Shown here: one piece after another, positions 1 to 6,071 of the stretch | Layout of the letters: each line of letters starts with the position of its first letter | Position numbering within the stretch: position 1 is the stretch's first letter | Assembly (NCBI GenBank): GCA_035275625.1 | Contig: DATEMK010000038.1 | Coordinates: 1 to 7,387, forward strand | DNA length: 7,387 nucleotides | Origin: DATEMK01 sp035275625 | GTDB lineage: Bacteria > Bacteroidota > Bacteroidia > AKYH767-A > OLB10 | Reading direction: 5' to 3' | The notes under the pieces: generated by a model | Told to the model about the DNA's origin: nothing | Databases searched by the model: none | What the model saw: only the letters and a program-made list of their open reading frames with translations | Made by a program: the position numbers and the translations under genes

Positions 1-155
1 TCAGCCTTTTCTTCAACGGTTAATTTGGTTGAGGAAGCAGCTGTTATAGTAGCCGGTTGTGTGTTTTTCACGTTACCCGCATCCTGTGCAAGTGCATTGC
101 CCGCCACCATTAGCATTGCTGAAAGGCAGACGGATGATAAAATTGTTTTTTTCAT
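1..155 (-). CDS. Small exported protein, N-terminal part only (cut by window edge)
   Basis: The first 51 codons of a minus-strand gene run off the left edge with no stop. The start is ATG at 153-155, followed by AAA AAA. The product opens with a clear Sec signal peptide: basic MKK, a hydrophobic stretch (ILSSVCLSAMLMVAG), and a signal peptidase I site after N-A-L-A before Q24. The mature part that can be seen is a low-complexity Thr/Ala/Ser linker followed by TKLTVEEKA, which looks like the start of a helical region. Small exported helical proteins of Bacteroidota (for example Spy/CpxP-like ones) often begin this way, but too little is visible to name a family. It lies 87 bp downstream of the S74/T9SS gene on the same strand and may be the last-seen member of that transcription unit. 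The AT-rich leader has no Shine-Dalgarno sequence. Confidence 0.75.
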   Translation of the reverse strand, partial: MKKTILSSVCLSAMLMVAGNALAQDAGNVKNTQPATITAASSTKLTVEEKA

Positions 156-242
156 TGTGTTTAATTTTTTAATTATTTACACAAAACTGCTTATTGTTAA
201 TGAATTGACCGTGAAGAGGAATAAAGGATTCCTTTGATTATT

Positions 243-1805
243 TTATTTAGTAAGAATCATTTGTTTGGAATCTGCTGTTGTTCCGTCAATGATGAGCGAA
301 TAAGAATATATTCCTGCCGGCAGTTCTCCTGCCTTTATAATTACTGGTGATGAGGATTGAACAGGATAGGTCATTACTTGTTTTCCGCTTTCATCAGTAA
401 TAACTAATAGCGCTGAATTAAAATACACGGGTAATTGAAATTTAATTTCAGTTTCTGAGCTAAACGGGTTGGGAGAATTTTGAAATAGCAATTCCGATTT
501 CGGATTCATAACTGCGGATTGTTTTAAACCGGATTTCAAATTATTAATTTCTGATGTAAGGTTTTCAATTATCTTATCCTGTGCATTATTTTTTTCAGCT
601 AACTCCTGCACCGCCTTTACCAACGGCACCACAAATTCCGCATAACCCATACTGTAATTATCCGTTTCGTTAGTGGGCGCATGAACAGCATCAAAAGAAG
701 TAAAACCTGTTTGCTGAATTATTTTTTCAACATCCTGGGCAATGAAACCTACAGTGCGATTTTGCGACCGTTCCACTAAAGTTTTTTCTCTTCCGGTTGT
801 GAGCTGCTGCCCGACATGCTTCGCATATTTCAACCGGTTGAAATTATAGGAAACCGGCTGCAGCTTCATAATAAAATCCAATCCCTTCACATCCTCCTTA
901 ATATTTTCTTTAAACCTCCCGTCAGAGGGCCAGGAATAGGCAACCGGTCCTTCCACTACATTAACTGCTGCATCACCTAACCGGACTTTATCAATTGAGT
1001 TTACAACTGCCCCGGCCCCGACAGCGGTTGCAAAAGTCAGTGTCCCGAGAGAGGTATTTGCATTGTCTCCTATACCGGTATTGAACGATCCGGTGATATT
1101 GGAAAGAAGGGCATAATTTCCATTGGCTGTATTAGAAGATCCTTCAGTATTATTAACCAGCGAATAACTTCCGGTTGCAGTATTGTCATTACCAATCGTA
1201 TTTTCATTAAGTGCCCCGCTTCCGAGGGCGGCATTTCCAAATCCTTCGGTGTTGGAATAAAGCGCGCCTGTACCACTGGCAGTATTTATATCGCCCGTTG
1301 TGTTGGAGAAAAGTGCCGCTCTGCCGCTGGCAGTATTGAAGCTTCCTGTTGTATTCGTAAACAGCGCATCCGTTCCGGATGCTGTATTAGTTTGTCCCTC
1401 CGTGTTCGAATATAATGCACCGGAACCTATGGCGGTATTTGATGAACCCGTGGTATTGGCATTACCGCAACCATGTCCTGTAAAAACATTTTGATTGCCT
1501 TTTATGGATAGTATAGTTTTACCCCCGATGCGATACACCGAATCGGTATTGATGCTGCCGCCTTTTATATCTAACTTGTAAACGGGTGCAGTAGTCCCTA
1601 TCCCGACTTTTCCTGCAGCGCTAACGGTCATGCGTACAATGTTTTTTGTCCGGATTTTAAAATTTACATTATCTGTGGTGCCGATAAAATTTGTGGTGCC
1701 GTTAGTTCCTGCATTGCCTGTAAGGTTCCAGCTTTGCGCAATACTATTGCTTGTTGCTGCAGCAAGAAAGCACATTGCTGTAACGATTTTGATGTTTTTT
1801 TTCAT
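243..1805 (-). CDS. Tail-fibre-like surface protein with S74 chaperone and T9SS sorting domain
   Basis: The product has 520 residues. In order: a Sec signal peptide (1-24, cleavage after S-I-A before Q24); a Bacteroidota tail-fibre-like N-terminal module (25-97, WNLTGN, GTTDN, GKVGIGTTAP, KLDIKGGS); eight tandem 17-residue repeats (117-252, consensus NTxGxxNTAxGxxALxS); a short connector; an S74 endosialidase-type intramolecular chaperone (about 294-405); a predicted coiled coil (about 403-428); and a T9SS type A sorting domain (439-520, beginning LLFQNSPNPF and ending in KQMILTK). The S74 signature SDGRFKENI is intact, with Ser294 and Lys299 at the five-residue spacing of the known Ser-Lys dyad. 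LQPVSYNF, GFIAQDVE and MGYAEFVVPLVKAVQEL also fit the family. In phage tail spikes and MYRF this domain drives trimer folding and then cuts itself off. Expected product: a trimeric surface fibre or adhesin exported through T9SS; its ligand is unknown. It lies 40 bp downstream of the propeller gene. The N-terminal module is paralogous to that of the gene at 4681-5892. Confidence 0.93.
   Translation of the reverse strand: MKKNIKIVTAMCFLAAATSNSIAQSWNLTGNAGTNGTTNFIGTTDNVNFKIRTKNIVRMTVSAAGKVGIGTTAPVYKLDIKGGSINTDSVYRIGGKTILSIKGNQNVFTGHGCGNANTTGSSNTAIGSGALYSNTEGQTNTASGTDALFTNTTGSFNTASGRAALFSNTTGDINTASGTGALYSNTEGFGNAALGSGALNENTIGNDNTATGSYSLVNNTEGSSNTANGNYALLSNITGSFNTGIGDNANTSLGTLTFATAVGAGAVVNSIDKVRLGDAAVNVVEGPVAYSWPSDGRFKENIKEDVKGLDFIMKLQPVSYNFNRLKYAKHVGQQLTTGREKTLVERSQNRTVGFIAQDVEKIIQQTGFTSFDAVHAPTNETDNYSMGYAEFVVPLVKAVQELAEKNNAQDKIIENLTSEINNLKSGLKQSAVMNPKSELLFQNSPNPFSSETEIKFQLPVYFNSALLVITDESGKQVMTYPVQSSSPVIIKAGELPAGIYSYSLIIDGTTADSKQMILTK
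1050..1457 (-). repeat. Eight tandem 51-bp coding repeats (17-residue units)
   Basis: Residues 117-252 of the S74/T9SS protein divide without gaps into eight 17-residue units that begin at N117, N134, N151, N168, N185, N202, N219 and N236. The pattern is NTxGxxNTAxGxxALxS. Variation is greatest at the x positions, and the last unit degenerates after NTGIG. Repeats of this kind are frequent in tail-fibre-like proteins of Bacteroidota and recall the short head repeats of trimeric adhesins, so a left-handed roll or trimeric stalk is plausible. The DNA copies have diverged, so this is an established protein repeat and not a fresh expansion. Confidence 0.9.
1540..1565 (-). repeat. 26-bp segment identical to 5612-5637 (paralogue signature)
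   Basis: These 26 bases match 5612-5637 exactly. Both copies lie in frame in the two tail-fibre-like genes and encode KGGSINTDS. Identity includes synonymous positions, while the flanking bases have diverged. Confidence 0.9.
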
Positions 1806-1845
1806 TTGATGTTAGTTTTATTTAGCGAATTGAATATTGTTCTTT

Positions 1846-4644
1846 TTAAAGCTTAACTATTTTCTTTGTAAAAACATTTTTTCCCTGTGAGAAAGTGACA
1901 GCATAAATTCCACTCTTGTGATGACGCGTGGAAATTTGAAATATATGTTTTCCAGTGGAAAAACTTTCATTTTTTAATATGGATTCAACGGGATTACCAA
2001 GCATGTCGGTTATAACAATTGTTACAGGCTCAACATCCGTGGAAGCAAATTCCACATTGATAAAGTCTGTATGAGGTTCAGGATAAACTGTGAGCCTTAC
2101 TGCCGGGTTATTGACCTTAAATTGATTTTCGTTTATAACTGTGTTTACAGATTTAGAATTTTCTTCACCATCATAATTGCCGCTTAACGGAATGACTAAT
2201 GGAAAACCTGAACAGGACCCGGTTTTCGCTGTAACTTCAGAACCTGCAATAGCTTCAAAACCCGGTACAAAATTCACGTAATTACCGGCCTTATATATGA
2301 TGTTATTTCCATAACTGCCGTCAATATACCTGTCGGATTCAATGGTATTTGCGGCTTCATAAAAACGATACCCGTATTGTGTATTATAAGGGCTGCCTGT
2401 GAAAAAATGCGATGAGGGGCATGATGAAAAAAGATCAGACTGCCATAACCCGCGCCCGATAGTAGCCGCATATAGTGAATTACTCACAGGGTCAATGACT
2501 AAATCAGAAACATGTGTACGCGGCAGTCCATTGATAAAAGGAATCCAGTCGCTGAACGTATTGCTGCGGTAAAAAACACCTACATCCGTTCCGATATATA
2601 CTTCGTTATTAGCGCCAGGTGCCATTGCAATACAATTTACTCCAATGTTTGGAAGTGTTCCTGAACGGTTAAACCATGATAATCCTCCATCTATTGTTTC
2701 ATATACTTTTTGCCCGTTTTGATAGCCACAAAAAGTGACCCATACATGGTTTACGTCAGCAGGATCAACAGCCATCCCAGTTACCGAAAACTCGTAGGTC
2801 CATGTCACCGGTAAATTGCCTTTTACAGGTGTCCATGATACACCATCATAACGCTGAATTAAATTGGCTGAAGTTGATGGAGGATTTGGTACAGCGCGTG
2901 TAGCTGAATAAATATAGTTTGGATTAGAATTACAGATTGCAATGCAGCTCCGCCCGCCTGATGAATAAGCAAACGTTGGCACCCAGGTATCTCCTCCGTT
3001 AACGGATTTATAAACTTCATTACAGGCAGCATAAATAATATTGTGATCGGATGGATGCATGACCATGCATCGTACCCAGTCGCCATTGGATGGCACACCG
3101 AGTGAGTAATAAAAGTCTCCGCCATCATCAGTCTTTAATAAATCTCCGTTAATAAGGCCATAAGATATTAATGGATCGGTATAATCCATCATGCAATTGA
3201 ATCCATCCCCGCCAATCAAGTGTTTGCAGCTGCTTCCTGAAGTGCGCTTATTAAGTCCGTTATCGAATGAACCAAAATAAAATAAATCAGGAAAAACGGG
3301 TAAATGTGATATCGAAGTAATCCATGCAACCGACAGCCCGTTATTTTTCTCCGACCATGTAATTCCCCCATCTGAACTTTTGTAAATTCCTCCGTCAGAA
3401 GCCACATATAAAACTCCGCTTCGCGTTTCAATATCGTGAATGTCAACATGGACATAATTTGTACCACCCCATCCCCCCGAAGAAATGGTATTGAACACCG
3501 AACCCTGATTAGTACTTTTGTACATACCAAGTACGCCCGCATAAATAACCGATGAACTGGTTTGTGATGCTTCCAATGCGATATCAAGGGTTACCTGGCC
3601 GACAATACCGTTTGTAGTGTCAGACTTTAAGACAAAACTATTGCCTGAATTTGTTGATAAATACAACCTTGCTTTATTGTTTACTACACCTGAAAGAAGG
3701 TAAATAAATCCGGGCGCAACTATGGTTGTAGCCATTGAAAGCCTTTGTGACAGGGGATGAATAAGTAAGGGGGAGCCGAAAGAATTGCCACCATTTGTTG
3801 ATTTATATAAACTATTATGATTGCATGCATACACGGTGTCAGGAAATGCCGGCTTGAAATTAATCTCGAAAATATTGGGATCACTCAAAACAACTGACCA
3901 CTGATTACCCGCAGAAGATGTCTTATACACTCCGAGTGATGTAACGGCAAACAGCACATCAGGGTTAGATGGATTAATAATTAGTTTTCGGGCGTATAGT
4001 GATGAATCATCACTAAAGGCTAAACCTGTCTTACTCCATGTAAATCCTCCATTGTAAGACTTAAGAACGCCAATGGAGGGACATAGTCTATAATCCCCGT
4101 CACCGGTAAGAATATAAATTTCGTTTGGGTTATTTGGATTAATAGCAATATCGGATATGCCAATGCGTGGTAAACCATCTGTTAAACAAGTCCATGAATC
4201 TCCGCCATCAACAGACTTCCATAACCCACCGCTTGGAGAACCGGCATAAACAATATTGGCATTATTAGGATCTGTCCGAACACAATTCATGCGACCCATT
4301 GCACCGGATTGGCCATTAGTATGTACTATAGTGCTGCAACTTATATTGGTCCAGGAGCCATGAGTTGACATAACAGATGCCCCCTTATTGGCTGCATACG
4401 TAAAATATTCATTCCAGATTAGTGATGCATGATTCATGCGCATAGCATCCCTGCGTTCTTCGCTGTATTCCTCTTCATCTTCATCTTTTTTATCTGATTC
4501 ACGAAAGCGAATGGTTTCCATTTCGGCTTCTTCCGGTGATAACTTTAAAAAAGAATCTGTGCGGCTTCTCTTTTCTTTATTCTGCGCTTCAAGGTTATAT
4601 AAGCAAATAATAAAACAAATTGATATGAAAATTCCTTTCTTCAT
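1846..4644 (-). CDS. Secreted Asp-box (BNR/VPS10-like) beta-propeller protein with T9SS sorting domain
   Basis: The product has 932 residues. It starts with a Sec signal peptide (1-20, hydrophobic FISICFIICLY, cleavage before Q21), then a highly charged spacer (22-70, with DKKDEDEEEYSEERR). From about 117 to 740 it is a run of Asp-box blades with the motif SxDxGxxW. Clear copies are at 144 (SVDGGDSW), 196, 282, 330, 377, 423 (SSDGGITW), 547 and 650 (TIDGGLSW); weaker ones are at 242, 467, 505, 598, 694 and 736. Blade strands of the type NPNNPNEIYI alternate with the boxes, as in sortilin/VPS10, GH74 and sialidase propellers. Residues 749-811 (AANTIESDRYIDG, YKAGNYVNFVPGFEAIAGS, ending G-S-C) resemble the short beta-stacking ('3-coathanger stack') module common in Bacteroidota secreted proteins. 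Residues 850-932 are a T9SS type A sorting domain (LTVYPEPHTDFINV, SGIYAVTF, KKIVKL). No enzyme active site is recognisable; a binding or scaffold role is more likely. It sits between two tail-fibre-like genes, with gaps of 36 and 40 bp. Confidence 0.93.
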   Translation of the reverse strand: MKKGIFISICFIICLYNLEAQNKEKRSRTDSFLKLSPEEAEMETIRFRESDKKDEDEEEYSEERRDAMRMNHASLIWNEYFTYAANKGASVMSTHGSWTNISCSTIVHTNGQSGAMGRMNCVRTDPNNANIVYAGSPSGGLWKSVDGGDSWTCLTDGLPRIGISDIAINPNNPNEIYILTGDGDYRLCPSIGVLKSYNGGFTWSKTGLAFSDDSSLYARKLIINPSNPDVLFAVTSLGVYKTSSAGNQWSVVLSDPNIFEINFKPAFPDTVYACNHNSLYKSTNGGNSFGSPLLIHPLSQRLSMATTIVAPGFIYLLSGVVNNKARLYLSTNSGNSFVLKSDTTNGIVGQVTLDIALEASQTSSSVIYAGVLGMYKSTNQGSVFNTISSGGWGGTNYVHVDIHDIETRSGVLYVASDGGIYKSSDGGITWSEKNNGLSVAWITSISHLPVFPDLFYFGSFDNGLNKRTSGSSCKHLIGGDGFNCMMDYTDPLISYGLINGDLLKTDDGGDFYYSLGVPSNGDWVRCMVMHPSDHNIIYAACNEVYKSVNGGDTWVPTFAYSSGGRSCIAICNSNPNYIYSATRAVPNPPSTSANLIQRYDGVSWTPVKGNLPVTWTYEFSVTGMAVDPADVNHVWVTFCGYQNGQKVYETIDGGLSWFNRSGTLPNIGVNCIAMAPGANNEVYIGTDVGVFYRSNTFSDWIPFINGLPRTHVSDLVIDPVSNSLYAATIGRGLWQSDLFSSCPSSHFFTGSPYNTQYGYRFYEAANTIESDRYIDGSYGNNIIYKAGNYVNFVPGFEAIAGSEVTAKTGSCSGFPLVIPLSGNYDGEENSKSVNTVINENQFKVNNPAVRLTVYPEPHTDFINVEFASTDVEPVTIVITDMLGNPVESILKNESFSTGKHIFQISTRHHKSGIYAVTFSQGKNVFTKKIVKL

Positions 4645-4680
4645 TTTGTGAGTTATTTATGGTAATTGGGTATAAACAAT

Positions 4681-5892
4681 TTACTTGCTTTTTATAACTG
4701 AATTTTTATTCACCGCATCTTTAAGTATATTAATCTCTTTCTGCTGCTGAATAGCATGTAAGGTAAGCTCCTCAATTTTTTGCAACAGTAAAGTTTGCAT
4801 GGTACCGACTTCGAAACCCCCTGCTGTTTTTACTTCTGCTGCCGAAGGAATTCCGGGAAGATAGCCATGTATGTTTGTAAATTTTTCAACTTCTTCGAGC
4901 GGTAATAACTTATATGAAGGATCAAAAACATAATCGGGCCAGTTTGCATTTAATTGTATCTTCATTTCTTCGCAAATTGCTTTTCCATTTACAGAAAGCT
5001 TATATCCTGTTGCAGGGTTTGCAGCACCGATACATACATTTCCATCTCCTGTCAGGCTCATGACATCGCCATATACACTGTTATAAAAATTTAAGCGGGC
5101 ATTGCTGTTCGTTGCTGAACTCATTCCTGCAAGGGTCCAATAATTGGAAGTAGTGTTGTTACTGAAACTTAGTCTTGCAAAATCACTATTGGTTTGATGC
5201 ACCTTGATCTGAGGATCATTTGCTGCGCTGGCATAAGTGACCTGTAGTTTTGCCTGGGGTTGGGTCGTGCCAATACCAATGCGCCCATCTGTGGTAACAG
5301 TTAGTTTCGGAGCGCTTTGAATGCATAAATGCAACCTGCCATTGGCATTTGTATTACCTGTACCGAAATCAACATCTTCGGCATTTCCTGAAAAGGAACC
5401 TATATATCCGCGGTAAATTCCGTTTTCATTTAATCCGATGTACATCGAAGTTCCGCCATCAAAGGTTGCTGGATTGTTGGAAGAAGAAACGACATGAAGT
5501 GCAACAGTTGGAGCCGCGGTCCCTATTCCGATTTTTGCCGAGGCATCACCAACTTGTACCTGGTTTGACGCATTGCGGTTCAATACTTGCGCTCCGGAAA
5601 TACGGTATATTGAATCGGTATTGATGCTGCCGCCTTTAACATCCAGCTTAAATATTGGAGAAAAATTTCCTATTCCAACTTTTCCTGTGTTAGTTATATT
5701 AAGGCGCAAAATATTATTGGTTCGGAATTTAAGAGAAACATTGTCGGTAGTTCCGAGAAAGTTGGCAGAACCGGTCCCGGTATTACCTGTAAGGCTCCAG
5801 AATTGCGCATTCGCATGTTGAATTGTTACCAGGCAAATTGCAATGAGCAGCAGGCTCATAAGTCCTGTACTTGATAGGATTTGTTTTTTCAT
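4681..5892 (-). CDS. Tail-fibre-like exported protein (no S74, no T9SS domain)
   Basis: The product has 403 residues. It has a signal peptide (1-29, hydrophobic LMSLLLIAICLVTI, cleavage after A-N-A before Q30). The N-terminal module (31-100) is closely similar to that of the S74/T9SS protein: WSLTGN, NFLGTTDN, GKVGIG, KGGSINTDS. The middle carries further GxxGIGTxxP-type turns at 120-128, 204-211 and 285-292, separated by beta-rich stretches such as RLSFSNNTTSNYWTLAG. The C-terminal module (about 304-392) has NWPDYVFDPSYKL, LEEVEKFTNIHGYLPGIPSA and GTMQTLLLQKIEELTL, running into an amphipathic helix that is probably a coiled coil. This ending recurs in uncharacterised Bacteroidota proteins and has no assigned function that I know. 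Neither the SDxRxK signature of S74 nor a T9SS sorting domain is present, so it may stay in the periplasm or depend on a partner for export. It is the first gene of the minus-strand set. The ATG at 5890-5892 is fixed by the signal peptide. Confidence 0.9.
   Translation of the reverse strand: MKKQILSSTGLMSLLLIAICLVTIQHANAQFWSLTGNTGTGSANFLGTTDNVSLKFRTNNILRLNITNTGKVGIGNFSPIFKLDVKGGSINTDSIYRISGAQVLNRNASNQVQVGDASAKIGIGTAAPTVALHVVSSSNNPATFDGGTSMYIGLNENGIYRGYIGSFSGNAEDVDFGTGNTNANGRLHLCIQSAPKLTVTTDGRIGIGTTQPQAKLQVTYASAANDPQIKVHQTNSDFARLSFSNNTTSNYWTLAGMSSATNSNARLNFYNSVYGDVMSLTGDGNVCIGAANPATGYKLSVNGKAICEEMKIQLNANWPDYVFDPSYKLLPLEEVEKFTNIHGYLPGIPSAAEVKTAGGFEVGTMQTLLLQKIEELTLHAIQQQKEINILKDAVNKNSVIKSK
5612..5637 (-). 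repeat. 26-bp segment identical to 1540-1565 (paralogue signature)
   Basis: This is the partner of the 26-base segment at 1540-1565. It encodes KGGSINTDS in the same reading frame of the paralogous gene. Confidence 0.9.
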
Positions 5893-6071
5893 AATAGATT
5901 TGGTTAACAGTGTATTTATTTTGATTTATTGCTTCAAACATACATGCATGCGCTTCTTTTTAAACAGCCCATTGAGGAGAATATCGTTTTGATTGAGCGG
6001 AATGTGGTTCTGCCTTAGTACATTTTTTAATTGGCATTCGTTTATTCAATTACTTTGTCAAATAAATTTAC
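5893..6071. promoter_or_regulatory. Divergent intergenic region
   Basis: These 179 AT-rich bases separate the divergent tail-fibre-like and sensor genes. Leftward, they hold the promoter candidate at 5935-5966. Rightward, two weaker -7-like sequences precede the sensor gene. TTACTTTG at 6050-6057 has one mismatch to TAnnTTTG, a TTG 16 bases upstream and a very short leader. TACATTTT at 6019-6026 has one mismatch and no good -33. I cannot choose between them. A short CATGCATG palindrome at 5943-5950 adjoins the leftward -7 box. No riboswitch, terminator or small gene is apparent. Confidence 0.4.
5935..5966 (-). promoter_or_regulatory. Candidate Bacteroidota sigma-ABfr promoter for the minus-strand gene set
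   Basis: Read on the minus strand, 5942-5935 is TATGTTTG, an exact match to the Bacteroidota -7 consensus TAnnTTTG. An upstream TGTTTA at 5966-5961 is an imperfect -33 element (consensus TTTG); its TTT ends 19 bases before the -7 box, the usual spacing. Transcription would start near 5928, giving a leader of about 35 nt before the ATG at 5892. The match is by eye, with one element exact and the other weak. Confidence 0.55.

Noticed and set aside
223..235. Small inverted repeat AAAGG-ATT-CCTTT between the S74 gene and the last minus-strand gene as a terminator
   Set aside because: The stem is only five base pairs and AT-rich, with no proper T-run after it, so it is too weak to call.
25..237. 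Plus-strand open frame of 70 codons at the left end
   Set aside because: It overlaps the signal-peptide gene on the other strand, crosses the AT-rich leader, and has no recognisable features.
156..242. CAGTTTTG on the minus strand as a separate promoter for the truncated small exported gene
   Set aside because: It has one mismatch to TAnnTTTG and no TTTG or TTG at a suitable distance upstream.
1050..1457. Evenly spaced repeats that might be taken for a CRISPR array
   Set aside because: The 51-bp period is in frame, encodes a clear protein pattern, and has no identical repeats with unique spacers.
1846..4644. Possibility that the Asp-box protein is a sialidase, paired with the endosialidase-type chaperone next door
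   Set aside because: Asp boxes alone occur in many non-enzymatic propellers. I see no FRIP motif or arginine triad, and the box number and spacing do not suit a six-bladed sialidase.
4436..4651. Plus-strand serine-rich open frame opposite the start of the propeller gene
   Set aside because: It is the complement of the acidic Glu/Asp codons of the real gene and has no independent coding signal.
4664..4681. AATTG/CAATT inverted repeat in the gap after the gene at 4681-5892
   Set aside because: A five-bp AT stem with an eight-base loop gives no meaningful terminator or regulatory structure.
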